Shown piece by piece: positions 1-11,813 of a stretch of DNA of 64,000 nt. Position 1 is the first letter of the stretch. Each line of letters begins with the position of its first letter. The notes under the pieces are model-generated. The model did not search any database and was not told the origin of the DNA. It saw nothing but the letters and a program-made list of their open reading frames with translations. The position numbers were made by a program, and so were the translations under genes. The stretch is from Balanoglossus misakiensis (taxonomy: Eukaryota; Hemichordata): contig CM082584.2 in NCBI GenBank assembly GCA_040954595.2, forward strand, positions 7,502,001-7,566,000, given 5' to 3'.

Positions 1-171
1 TGTTCAAAAAAAGCCCTGGTAAAGTGTGATTGTGGTCTAATTTACCCTAGCCACGAGTAACTGAGCTACTCACATGAAGATAGTTTCTCGTTGACATCAA
101 TTTTATCTTGGTTGTTGATTTCTTAAGATATTTTATACCCCAAAACTTTCTACCGATTGCGTTCCGGGCTA
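1..171. other. 5' flank / 5' UTR of PARS2
   Basis: The window opens upstream of the first PARS2 coding exon. An in-frame TAA at 124-126 separates this stretch from the PARS2 reading frame and no in-frame ATG lies before 172. I see no TATA box or other clear core-promoter element; the true transcription start may lie outside the window. Confidence 0.5.
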
Positions 172-3100
172 ATGATGGCTTCGCACTGCTTTGTCAAGTT
201 GCTTCGAGTGTCTCGGTCGACGATGAAGTCCCCCAAGAGACACTGCCACCATCGGGCATTGGTATCGCAGATGTTTCAACCAACAGGCGCTCTTCCGAGG
301 GGCACAAAACAGAGTGAAGTAGTGTGCAAAAGTCACAAAGTGAGTAACAGTAAAAAGTCAAAAAGTGGGCGTGTCTCTTCTAACTGTCTCAGGCCTATTT
401 CCTGGTCATATACTTAAATTTGTCCCCAGTGTAGGAGTTTAGGCCTGAAAGAGTTAAATCTTGTTTTCATTCTTTCTTTGACAGCTGATGATGGAACATG
501 GTCTGATACGACAAAGCAGTCCAGGAGTTTATCATTTACTGCCTCTGGCACTGAGAGCAATGGAGAAGTTGGTGCGAGTCATAGATGAAGAAATGACCGG
601 TATTGGGGGTCAGAAACTGGATATGCCGTGCATGACGACAGCAGAACTTTGGAAACGAACAGGTTCGTGTCCATCAATTGTCTTTCATTCTCTTACACAC
701 ACAAACACCCACACAAATACATTCACTTCACCACATGTAACTGCAAACCAATTGTGCATTTCATGAAACATATTGCTCATGAACCATGTAGGACTCGAAC
801 AACTGTTACAAAAATTTTCCATTCTGTTATTGTCTGATGATAAAGAGACTTTAAGAAATGTAAAAATAAAGCTAGAATCTGCAACTCAAAATAATCTGAG
901 TAAAACTTGACCTGTCTTGCTTTTTTTCTCCCTCAGATAGGTGGAACACTACAGGAAGTGAATTATTTAAATTGAGAGACAGGCATGATTTGGACTACTG
1001 TCTGGGTCCGGTGAGTTCAAAGATCATTCTACTTTGATAACACGTTGAGTATATCATATTTTGTGTATTGCACACACTATAGTGATATTATGAGGTAAAT
1101 ATCAAAAATCCAATCACAAGAATGAAGGAGCATAATGCTGACAATACAAGCATATTACTCCTGAGTCCTTGCTTTGAGTATGACAAAAGTCCAGGGGGAG
1201 ATACAAACAATAATATAGGATTGAAAATGCTACCACAGATACCAGCTTCTGTTCATTATTACTTATACATGATTAGTCAAGTTTCTCTTTCCTACTTTCT
1301 TTCTCGTTTTCTTCGACCAGACGCATGAAGAAGCTGTCACTCACCTTGTGGCATCCCAAGGCATATCCCACAGACAACTTCCAATCAAACTCTATCAAGT
1401 AAGTCTGTGTGTATGTCCAAATGTCTCACAACTGCCTCTCGAGTAAAGTTTAACCCTTTCACCACCATGGTTCAGTCCAAAACCATGGTTTTCTATGATA
1501 AGGATAGTCCTCTGAAAAGATGGTCTATTCAGTACTTATATTGTGACCAACAAAATGTCAAAGAGAATCGGTCTATTTTTATATGCACTCAAACATTTGC
1601 CTGTCTGTTGCTAGATTACCAGGAAATTCAGAGATGAAATAAGACCGAGGTTTGGATTGCTAAGAGGCAGAGAGTTTTACATGAAAGGTAAGATCTTCAC
1701 CTGATGATTGGTAATTCATTTTTCACTGCAGCTTGAAATTTCGTATTCTCTTGACTGACCACAAGAGGGCGCTAAGAACAGTTCAGTGCACGTGATGAAC
1801 ATCTGTGACTTTTTTTAAAACCCAAATGTGCATATTTTTACCTAACAAAAAATATTTTTTGATCTTTATACCAGATATGTACACATTTGATTCAGATGAA
1901 GAAAAAGCAGTGGAGACATATGAGACTGTGTGCAGTGCCTACACCAGATTTCTAAACAGATTAGATCTACAGTTTGTCAAAGGTAAATACCAGGGAATAG
2001 AGGGAGAAGGGCAAAGAGAGAGGGAGGGATTTGTTAGGGAAGGGGAGGGAGGGAGTAGCACAGATAAAAATACTGTTGGTGAAAATGAAAATGGGAAGAT
2101 GAATACTTGAGATGCCTGGATGTGACTGATAGCCTTATCATTTCTGTGCACGCAGTGGTTGCAGATACTGGTGTCATTGGAGGGAGTATGTCGCATGAAT
2201 TCCACCTGCCGGCCGACACCGGGGAAGATGAGCTCATGTTCTGTGTCAAGTGTGGCTTCGGAGCAAACAAGGAAACAATTGGTGAGTGTAGAATGAGGGT
2301 TACTCAGTCTGACCTTTGGCAGTATGGGGTGTCACTGAACAGCTCATAGTATTGATGTGGTTATGTCTGTTCAGGTATTTACAGTATAGTACACCATGCA
2401 GGACAGTAGCAAAGTGATGCATCACAGTATATACATAGCACTATATATTATGTTCACACATCATAGTTTAGTTCACTATTGCTATGTTTACTAAAGAGAG
2501 ATTTTCACATATGTTGCCTTCCAAGAGCCAGAAGAAGCCCACTGTCCAAAATGTGGTCCTGGAAATCAACTAGACAGCAGACAAGGCATCGAGGTCGGCC
2601 ATGCATTCTACCTGGGTACCAAGTACTCCAAAGTGTTCAATGCTGACTTCATCGACAGAGACAACAAGCCCAGGTGAGGGGTTGTGACTACAGTACACGA
2701 TATCAGAATATACAGTGAAACTGAGCTATATGATCTTACCACTACCTTACCTTACCATACCTTACCATCGATCACAAACTTCACCATTATCTCCCATCTC
2801 CAACTCAGGTTGACACAGATGGGTTGCTATGGCCTGGGAGTCACTCGCATCCTGGCAGCAGCCATTGAAGTATTGTCAACTGACGAGGAAGTTAGGTGGC
2901 CTCAGTTGATAGCACCGTATCCGATTATCATAATTCCTCCAAAGGTATTTGGTGTGTTTATTCTATTTTCATAAGTGTGTTGTAAAGGGGGGATGGTAAA
3001 TAAACTGCTGTGACAAAAGCTTATGAGTATTACAGTGAACTCCAAACAAGTCAGAAAATGGAATGTTTTCACTAAAGTGTCAGTACACAGAAAGGATTTT

Positions 3101-4291
3101 ACGAAATCTTGGTTCAGATCTTGTGCAGACTTTGCACTTTGTTGAAATCTGTGTATCAGAGATCCCCAGTATGCTGCCAACTTTTGTGAAGACTCGATCT
3201 GCCGTAAGACAAACAGGGTTCTTCTTTGATCGACTCTCAAATGAATTTTCATCGCAGAGAGGAAGCCGAGAGGAGAGAGGCCAGCAAATCGCGGAGGAGC
3301 TCTACGACAGCATCGTCACAAAGATACCAAGTCTGAAACGTGAAATCCTATTGGATGATCGAGACCACCTGACTATCGGCAGGCGAATGCAGAGTGCCAA
3401 AGCGCTGGGATATCCGTACATCATTGTCATCGGCAAGAAGGTGAGTGAATCAGTTGATTTAAATCATACTGTCTGCAATCATATCATGAAGAATAAAAAG
3501 ATACCGAAATAATGTTAGCAAAGCTGGTATACATGTATGTATAGGGTCCGTAATAAAGTGGTTTTTAGAATTGGATAGTTATCATAGTAAGTCTTTTTTG
3601 AGTGTCTACGAAACTGGACAGAAATACAAACTAAACGTGGACCAAAGCCTGTGCGGGCTGTGACGCTAGTTCAAACATAAAAAGAGGACGTTTGAAACTG
3701 TTGACAGTCTAGTCTGGCAGTGCAGTGTGGCAGACGAATTTGAGAAGGGACACTTGATATCTGCCACATCATCATGGCTGTTCAGCGTACGCACCGGTAC
3801 TGCCCGGAACTGGTCTCAAAAGTGGTTATGCATCATCACATCATGTGCGCACTTATTTGAACCCCCCTGCACAGAAGCAAACATGGCAACCTAAACATTT
3901 TGACACTCGATTGAAACCCATCGAGCTACTGCAGTCAGTCAGTCAGTTCATCATCAGAGGCAACAGAAAGAGAATTAGAAAAATGCATGGAATAAATCAA
4001 GCCTGAGATTTTTCAATCAAACAAAGGATTCCATCCATGTTCAGATGTCGGCAGAGCGCCAAATCCCAAAGTAGTTTCACATTTACTCTGACAACAGTCC
4101 TAATTTTAACCAGACGTGCAATTTCTCACTCGTTTTATTTTTCTTTCTATCTTTTTTTTAATTTTTATCTGTCTCCCCAGGCTTTGCAGTCGGATCAGCT
4201 GTTTGAGCTCTGCCGTGTAAACACTGGGGAAACATCGTTTGAAAGCAAAGCTGCACTTCTGGAAATATTCAAAACCATTCAGACTGTATGA
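172..4291 (+). CDS. PARS2: Mitochondrial prolyl-tRNA synthetase, 11 coding exons, 460 aa
   Basis: Class II aminoacyl-tRNA synthetase that charges mitochondrial tRNA-Pro in the matrix. Exons read by eye: 172-339, 485-662, 937-1010, 1321-1398, 1615-1687, 1875-1982, 2156-2281, 2526-2673, 2809-2944, 3258-3440, 4181-4291. All introns are GT-AG and phases agree throughout, giving 460 residues (human PARS2 is about 475). Residues 1-48 hold many Lys/Arg/His and no Asp or Glu, as expected for a mitochondrial presequence. THEE is at 141-144. Motif 2 (FRDE...[16 protein letters not shown]) spans about 171-191 and motif 3 (GCYGLGVTR) 323-331. The C-terminal anticodon-binding domain starts near 365. The protein follows vertebrate PARS2 along its length, including the tract VCKSHKLMMEHGL over the exon 1/2 junction. 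The start is the ATG pair at 172/175, the first ATGs after an in-frame stop; the second has the better Kozak context. Confidence is high on identity and slightly lower on which ATG is used. Confidence 0.95.
385..459 (+). repeat. Short palindromic repeat remnant in PARS2 intron 1
   Basis: Intron 1 carries two copies of AGGCCT about 60 bases apart. The right end, GGCCTGAAAGAGTTAA, resembles the right end of the element at 26707-26786 (GGCCCGAAAGGGTTAA). It is probably a diverged copy of the same short inverted-repeat family. Confidence 0.4.
1450..1520 (+). repeat. TTAACCCTTTCA-family element copy in PARS2 intron 4
   Basis: This begins TAACCCTTTCACCACCATGG, followed by GTTCAGTCCAAA and GTTTTCTATG. 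The same string recurs at 46952 on the plus strand and at 39637-39740 on the minus strand. The right inverted end is not clear here, so this copy looks truncated or diverged. Confidence 0.6.
1998..2054 (+). repeat. Purine-rich GGGA/GAGA tract in PARS2 intron 6
   Basis: A run made almost only of G and A (AGGGAGAAGG, AGAGAGAGGGAGGG, GGGGAGGGAGGG) just behind the donor of exon 6. It is simple sequence without coding potential. Confidence 0.7.
3441..4180 (+). other. PARS2 intron 10 (740 bases)
   Basis: This is the largest intron of PARS2, from GTGAGT to a long pyrimidine tract ending CCCCAG. It contains only short open frames and no recognisable gene or element. Confidence 0.85.
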
Positions 4292-4721
4292 GCCGGACAG
4301 TATCAATAACTTAATTTTGGTTGTAATGGTCATTTAAAACTACATTATCAATAGTCTGTGCGTTTGATCATTCATGATGAGGCTTGCTTTGCCACAGTGG
4401 ATGTGTCCTTTTCTGATCAAGCTTGTTTTAGCGACCCACGGCTGCATGGTTGTCATGGGAACAGTTGTGAACCAGGTCGATGTTGATTTCATTCATGGTT
4501 GCTCAGTGATGTGTACATACCGATGCTCTTCTGACCTTGTAGATTGTCAAGGGCAACTGAAGGTGTTGTTCATCGAGACACACATGATTGTTGAACCAGT
4601 CCTTTAGTGTCTAATATTATATCAGTGGTGAAAAGTACCACATCAGTTTGTATATAGGAATAGGTGTGACGTTTATTGCAACAGAGAAAATGCGTTGAAC
4701 AACATAAAAACCAACTGCTAT

Positions 4722-4727
4722 AATAAA
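4722..4727 (+). terminator. PARS2: Possible PARS2 poly(A) signal
   Basis: The first canonical AATAAA after the PARS2 stop, about 430 bases downstream. It sits at the left edge of a dispersed repeat copy, so it may be coincidental; a non-canonical signal nearer the stop cannot be excluded. Confidence 0.3.
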
Positions 4728-4775
4728 CCCTTTCACCGCCATATGGTTTGGGCCAAAGTCTAGTTTTCCGACGAT
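4724..4775 (+). repeat. TTAACCCTTTCA-family element, diverged copy
   Basis: It reads AAACCCTTTCACCGCCATATGG, then TTTGGGCCAAAG and TTTTCCGACG. The order of blocks matches the copies at 1450 and 46952 but with many substitutions. Confidence 0.5.
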
Positions 4776-7700
4776 ATTGGCCAAACTGATTTGCAAATAT
4801 TTGTTCCCATGAGGGTCAGATTTGAACAAAAGCTTTTACTTTTGAGTTGGGCTTTACAGTCGCGCCGCGCCTGCTTGTCTTTCTACTATGAAAAAAGTCC
4901 AATTTAGACGTAGCCATGGGCGAAATGTCCAATTTTAGAGATTCTTGTGCTAATAAAGGCACGGACTGCGCTATTATCCAGAGCATCGGAAGCCACCTGT
5001 GAACGTCATCTATCAAATCTGTAGTCGCCATTTGACAGGCGTTTACACAGAAGCCGTCTGTGGCCAACAATAGCCCTTAATTTTAGCGTATGCATTCTTT
5101 GACAGCAATCTGTCACGCATAAAACTACAAGACCCCCAACAGAGCATTACATCGCATTAATTTCTGCAATGGAGGCGGATAATTATCCTAAGCACGTACT
5201 CCTGTCCATAAAGGCATAAGTCGCTCAGCTAACATGTCTAGCATAGCACTTATTAATTGCAGCAGAGCGAACGAGTGTCCGTTGCCTGCAGCCAGAATGC
5301 CAAATTAGGAATGGACGGAACTCGTTTGTCAAACCTGAAAGGCGATTTTTAGAATGCTGTCCGTGTTCTGACCGACGAAGGTCTCAAGTCTAATACTTAT
5401 AAGACCACGCTTCGGTGATGCAGATAATGATTTCTCGAAAAAAAAGTGGGCACAAGATTATGGGAATTAGCAGACTCGTTTAAATACTTTTGTGCAATCT
5501 ATATTAAAAACGACGCCGTCACGGATGATTTAATTGCACATATAATTATCTTTTCACCAAATATATTTGCAGTCATTCGACGTCGAGAAAGTGACGTGCA
5601 CCAGCACGTCTGTAAACTGTGTGCTCGTTTTCATCGCCTCGCAGGTTTTATTGGAACTGGAAAGTAAAATTGATAGGGGGTTAAATGAAAGACGCCAGAA
5701 TTATCAAACGTGCATGGCCGTCAAACGTTATGATGTGTCAGGCCGTGTATTAATATTCATGGCACGACTCGGCAAATTTGTTCATATTTTGCACAGCTGG
5801 ACGATAATCCTGTAATGTTTTTTCCTTCTCTCTCCCTCTCTCTGTGTTTAAATCCTAATTATGATATACAGCCTTTGCTATCGTTAATGATACATTGCTC
5901 TATTGCCTACCTCGTTGTTTGCCACGCAAACTCTCTACTAAATAACCAACGGATTCTTGGAACAGTACCGGTTCACACGGATTTGCACATATCCTTGTTT
6001 TAACGAAAATTGATATTACGCAGACAAAAATTGTGTTTTTTGGCAGATTTCTATTGATCGCCTTGACGATGAAGTAATTTGCTATCCACACGAAACTAAT
6101 GGCAAAGCTTTGAAATGAAAAGAATTGACTCATCGTATAAAATGTTTGTTTAGTCTACATGTTTTCTTTTCCATATACGTGACCTTCTTTTAATGCTAAC
6201 TGCCCTGGTGCAAAAATAGCAGCCATGCCTTACAGAAGGCTTACTTAATCAAATCGTGTTAAATCTATCAAGGAAAGCACATCAGAAATTTCCATCTAAT
6301 GGTCGTCTATCCCAACGTGATAAAAGCGAGACAATTCTTATCAGTTTTCTAGCTTACTGTAGTGTGGCGATAAAGTTGGCGTTTCCATGGTAATAGGACG
6401 TATGATAAAATGTCTCCAAGTCGAGACAGCCTTATCTGATGGATTTCATGTCACCTATCAGACGTGAGGTTACTTTCTGTCGTCTGCAAATCACTATTGG
6501 CATATGTAAATTGGAGGTGACCGTATACCTTTAAACATATGGGGAATCGTCCGCCTAGAATATGGCTATTAGAATTGCTGTTCCGGGCACGGCATATTAC
6601 TATTTGAAATTAAGAACATGCATAATTTTCCCACCATTTTGTTTGTTTTAACGATAACTATAGGAAAACATGATAAATCGGACAGACATCAATGTAATCA
6701 CAATTTCTAATTTTTTGAAACATTAAATTTCCCGGACGTATGCATTTCTTCGAAATCGATATGCACGTCCAATTACTATTAGGCTTTACCTGGGTAGAAT
6801 TAATGGGTAGTATTAATGGGATAGAGACTTTGAGGTGGATTATATCAAAGAGCACGTCTTGTTTAATTTATATCTGATTTCCATTGAAAATCATTCGGAT
6901 GGATTGAGTATCCCCTTTCGTGTCGAAATTGCTTTAATCTGATATCTACATCGAATCACGATTTCTCCTCTGTAATATTCATCATTCGTCCCGCGAAGCT
7001 TACTGCCGTTTCCATGGAAATGTAACATGATCTAGACCGGATTAGGCAATCTCAATTCACCGGAAGGCTGTCGTTTAAATCTTGCGCCTTCTTCATTACG
7101 AAGCATTTATGTCGTTTTTCAGGCGAGACACATTTCCGCGATGCGATGACTGGAGATGTTAATCAACGCGTAGGTTTCAACTATAAAGAACCCATTATCG
7201 AACATTGGGTGGTTTTATCCCGGATCATCGCACTCGCTTTATATCTTTCCATTGACATCCGAATGGTCGAATCCTCAAACATTAATACGACATTTCACTA
7301 AGGGATGCATGTATGAAATATCAGAGTGCGTCACAGTGCTTATATTACAGCAAGGACAATTGTGAATGCGTATAATTCCCCGAGATCATTACGTTCATGT
7401 ATCCGAACATTATCTTCCGTATTAATGGCCTTTTCTTTCAAAACGAGTCGTCTCTATTTCCCTTCCTATAAGGTGAAGATGGCCTGGTTCTTGTGAACTC
7501 TCCAGACGATTTATAAGCCGTCCATTCTTTCTCGTTTAACAAAGGGACAAATTATTATTCTTTTCGTGAAGTCTGACCGTCCAATCATTTTCCCACAAAA
7601 AAACGGTTCACGGTAATCATTGAAAGATCAATAATAACATCGATGTCGTCATGGTAACCCCTAAATTTACAGGTAATATTTACGCGAGTTTTTCGCCTAT

Positions 7701-9508
7701 ATTTGCGCACACCCTAACTATTCCACAACTTGCCGTTCCTGATTGGGCACACCTCGCTATTGTTGCATGAACGATCGAAGATATGTTCACTATTCAAATA
7801 TTTTTTGCATCCCTTCAATTCAAACACCGATTCCTAATTAGGACGCACGTGTCGCGCGTCAGGCAAGCCACTGACATCACTGTACTCGTTCAAGTATAAA
7901 ACAGATGGCTGCCATAAAGAATAGCCGTTTGGCAATCGAAAATGACTGAAAATTGATTTTGAACTTGTCGATTTTCTCCTTTGAAATAAGTACGACCCAA
8001 TATAAACAAGTCATTGTCAATGACATAGTCCCCGCTGATCAAACGCTCAGTAAAACAAACTCAGAGCAGATGTGTTGTAGTGGACAGAAAGGGTTCTTTT
8101 GTCTGTTCCGTTTTTCCTTCCTTGGTGAAGTTGTCGTCGTCGTTCAATCGGTCATGGGTACATATACAAAGGTACCTCTGTAACATACCACATTGAAGAT
8201 TATCCCCTAAACTTTGTTGAGTGACCGTGCTCATTCAAGCAAGTGTGCTTCACCTGATCCGTGTAACGGGACGCCCTTGTCACATAACAACCTCCAGTTT
8301 TGCAGAAAGACAACTGAAATGATGGACCTAAGTCGTTGTTGAATGTAATTGTTGTGTTGTGTTTACCATTTTACCGGGCGACAAATACGCCGCCGAATTC
8401 GCACCGAATTTTATCGAGTAATCTCAAACAATGAGCTTTTCACGCCATTTCAAGCGGAGAAATTCGACATGTTATACCCGGTGCTCCGTTGTCTTCGCCC
8501 GCCGGTCTTGTATAGAAAACACGTTCTCCGATTACCTGTCGCTAAGCTGTGCACCGTTTAGGGGACGTCAAGCATTCGGTGGAGAGCAGCGCTTAGCAAA
8601 CACTGAGAGACTTCTCGTCTTTTGTTGCTCTCTACACAAAATCAACATGCTTTCTCTCGCTAATAACCTCTCGCTGTCAGTAACTTCGAAATAAGGACAA
8701 TGAAAGTTAAACAACTCGCTGCGTCTGATGTTTCCCTTGTCAGTATTTTGGAGCGAGAGGGAGAGAAAAAAAGACATTAACTGTGTTGCCCCAGTGCTAT
8801 TCGACATTTCAGTACACACAATTATCATGTCCCCACATTGTTCCCATTCCAGTATAAACACAGAGAAACTATTTGTTGTCATTCAGGTGACACAAAGCGC
8901 GCTATTTTGTTGACTTCACAAATCACTTTTTTACGCTCTCGTTAGTGTACCAGTGCACAACGCTTAGCAAATACGTTTAGTGTAGTACACGTAGTTTTTA
9001 AGTGTCTTCGGAATCTGTTTCAAGTTTCAGTAACTGAGCCACGCCGCAGACACAACGTTTTCCGCAACCGAAAAGTTCGATTTTAAATTAAACGTATGTC
9101 TGTTGATCGTGTTTCGTTTTCTTATCTCAAACCTGGACTGGCCACGATTCATTGCTACAGCATTAATGATTCCAGTATAAAATTTTTATCGACGTGACCT
9201 CCCTGCTGTCGTCATATATTCTCTTCATTGATAATTGATTCTGTGATTAACGCTTCATGAGTTACCATACAAATATACGCTGACACCCTTTAAGGCTAAG
9301 TGAAAACAACCCGGTTTCCTTGGTGATATTTTTTGTCATAACAGTCTCTCCGTGTTGTTCGATGTTTTGTTTTAGCTCTCGGCATTCTGTGTTTAAACCA
9401 GATGACGTCCCGTCGTTCTTACACTGGGAGCGAATACGTCAGTTCTTATTGATTTTGTACTAAGTATACGAGTACAGCCAACAAAAAACAACATTTAGAA
9501 CTTTGGTA
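4776..9508. other. Intergenic, unique noncoding DNA
   Basis: All open frames here are short, overlap in several frames and show no known domain. Features seen are scattered CCATGG palindromes of X-box type (6381-6394, 7008-7021, 7645-7658) and a stretch with more CpG near 8380-8600. I found no repeats with clear ends, no RNA gene and no convincing exon. Confidence 0.6.
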
Positions 9509-9514
9509 TTTATT
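9509..9514 (-). terminator. Possible poly(A) signal of the Tctex1 dynein light chain gene
   Basis: TTTATT on the plus strand is AATAAA on the minus strand, about 580 bases past the stop codon at 10094-10096. It is the first canonical signal met downstream of that gene. Confidence 0.4.
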
Positions 9515-10093
9515 TTAAATACTTATAACTAAACGATCTCAAATGCCGATTTATAAACATTAAACCAAATAACTGTTGAATAATTCTTAAAAAGTCAATA
9601 TACAATGATTATTTGATGATAAAACTTTAAACCCCGATAATTTCTCGACCAGAAAAATCAAATAACCATATTTGTAAGTACTGTTGACGAATGTCATGGT
9701 AAAATCTCGGTGAATGTGTGCGAAGGGGTTTGTGTAAAATTAAGAAGATAAAAAAAACTTGGAGTCAAATGATACATGATATGCACAAAAGACGTGACAC
9801 CTCACACTTGCATTGCTCATACATGTACTATTATGCCATATAGACCCTGCATTAAAGAAATTGAAACGAAAATGCGCCAGCTGTCTAAAGCCAACATAGG
9901 TAATCCCCGATCATTCCTTGTGTTATATGAATACTGCTCTTTCAGTTATGCTGGCGACACAAACCCAGCAGATGATGAAATGTCTTGGAAACGGAGAATT
10001 TTCTCTAAAATTCAGAATAATGATTTGATGTTGATATGCCACGTGTACTGTCAGCGCTTTTGGTTGACTTGACGAAATCTGACGCCGCCGATG

Positions 10094-10768
10094 TTATTCT
10101 GCGTAAACGCCGTACACGACTGCTACGCAAAACACCGAAGGGTTTCTGTACTCGTAAGAAACGAAGGTGTCGACCGCCGTGTCCCATACTGCTCGGCTGC
10201 CTATACTTATCCCTTGGTGTTCAGTGGCGCCGATGTTCACGATCACGATGACCCTGTAGCGGTCGATTTTCAGTCCCTTGATCCAGTCCTTGATTTCGTC
10301 CGACAGCAGGCGGCACTGTATCGCCGACGTCTTGGGGTCGTACTTGGCTCCTTCGAACCGGCTGTCGATCAGCCCGGCCATCATGTGGAAGATCTGCGGC
10401 TCGTACTCCCTGAAGGTGTTGTTCGGCTCCAGCTTGTAGGTCGGCTGGACGGTGACGCGGGGCGTCGTCGGTTTGGCTTTGGGCCGGTCGCTGAAGGAGA
10501 GGAAGCTGGACCCGCGCAGCTGCCTGGCCGTCGAGCGCAGCTTCAGGTTCCTCGTCAGTCGCTTGGCCGCGAGCAGCCCGCGCAGCCCCAGCAGGGGGCC
10601 CTGGTGGGACGGCGTTGCCGCCAGTTTGCCGTTGTTCCCCGATCCTCTGTCGCCGGCATCTTTCTTCGGGTTCCCCGACAGGGACGTGGATGTGGTCGCC
10701 GAGCCCGAGCTGGCCACGGAAATCTTCCGTTCCGATGTCGGCCCTTTCCTGACCAACGCGTTCATCAT
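10094..10768 (-). CDS. Tctex1-domain dynein light chain (DYNLT4/DYNLT5 type), about 224 aa
   Basis: Tctex-type light chains bind dynein intermediate chains and cargo; the DYNLT4/5 branch (formerly TCTEX1D4/TCTEX1D1) is linked to cilia and to dynein-2. From the ATG pair at 10768/10765 the protein has a Ser/Lys/Arg-rich, probably disordered half (1-110) and a C-terminal Tctex1 domain (111-224). Its hallmarks are YKLEPNNTF, LKIDRYRVIVIVNIG, a GSRAVWD turn and the terminal FCVAVVYGVYAE. The coding part is one uninterrupted exon. The frame stays open upstream to a TGA near 10898 but has no ATG there, so either translation starts at 10768 or a spliced exon adds residues; an acceptor-like CTGAG at about 10798 leaves that possible. 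The exon is much richer in GC and CpG than its surroundings. The family is clear; which paralogue it is remains uncertain. Confidence 0.88.
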   Translation of the reverse strand: MMNALVRKGPTSERKISVASSGSATTSTSLSGNPKKDAGDRGSGNNGKLAATPSHQGPLLGLRGLLAAKRLTRNLKLRSTARQLRGSSFLSFSDRPKAKPTTPRVTVQPTYKLEPNNTFREYEPQIFHMMAGLIDSRFEGAKYDPKTSAIQCRLLSDEIKDWIKGLKIDRYRVIVIVNIGATEHQGISIGSRAVWDTAVDTFVSYEYRNPSVFCVAVVYGVYAE

Positions 10769-11799
10769 CTTTCGGTCCGGCAGAGCCCCCACCTCAGTTT
10801 CGGTGAGCGCAAAACCAGGGGCAGGAGGATTTCCCACTATAGAGATACAACAGGTGCTTTTCTTCAAACGAACACAATCGCACCCGGCGCTTAGTCTTCA
10901 GAGCGCATGCAGTTATGAGGTCCTGCCACGGTCCAATGGTCACCCTCGCACCCGTCACCAGTTATGTATATGCCCCGTGTGCCAGGGAACAGCGCACACA
11001 AGAGAGGTGATTCGCCGGCGTGGTTACAACCTCGGCCCTTTGATTTTAGTATTCAGGGAGCAAACAGTCACTTAGTGTCGACTCCACGACCTTCAATGAT
11101 CGCGACTCCTCTATCAATGCTCCATCCGTGAATAAAGCAGCCACCCTGTCTGTAAATATAACTCAACCTGCAGAAAAAAAGAGAAAGCAAACAAACAAGA
11201 ACATAATAAATACAGAAGTGAGTGAATGAAAGACTCTAGAAGTGATTCGTGTCCGTTTTCTTCAAGCCTGACGACTGTTTACTTTTCTTTCTGTTGTCGT
11301 TTCTCTCTTTCCCCCTTTTTTGTCATTCTTCCAATCATTAATAACCTCGCTCTTAAACGCACGACATGTACACTCTATTATACAGTTTACTGTCCGACCC
11401 GACCGTACACTGTTGGCCTCGAGGTCTAATGTACTCAGCGCGGAACAACTCTTCATGACTCCCCTTGATATTGTCCGCGCGTGTGAACGACGGAAATTGC
11501 GCTAAATTCCGAGCGCGGCCCTCTCATTCCGCTGTTTCCGACACGGCGTCATCGACACGGCCGTTCGATGGCTGGGATAGCTCGTGATCACCAGATTCTT
11601 TATATTCTTTGTCAAAATAAAAACGCACGAGGACCTGAATGACAACGCATGCCTGATGGTCCGCGGTAGCACTCCGTCGCCATGACTACCGGTAAACTAA
11701 AGGGGCGATCCATCCCGAACTCACGATGATCACGACAGAACAGATAAGGATAATGAATCCGCTGATGTATGGAGCAAATCCCGCGAGAAGACTCCCGCG

Positions 11800-11813
11800 G
11801 TTGGCATGGCAAC
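11800..11813. promoter_or_regulatory. X-box-like RFX site upstream of the Tctex1 gene
   Basis: GTTGGCATGGCAAC differs from the ideal RFX palindrome GTTGCCATGGCAAC by one base. It lies about 1.0 kb upstream of the start codon of the minus-strand dynein light chain. RFX factors control many ciliary genes through such sites. Function here is inferred from the motif and the neighbour only. Confidence 0.45.

Noticed and set aside
10091-10894. Long open frame on the plus strand over the dynein light chain exon
   Set aside because: It is the antisense shadow of the CpG-rich Tctex1 exon and has no domain; the minus-strand frame carries the recognisable family signature.
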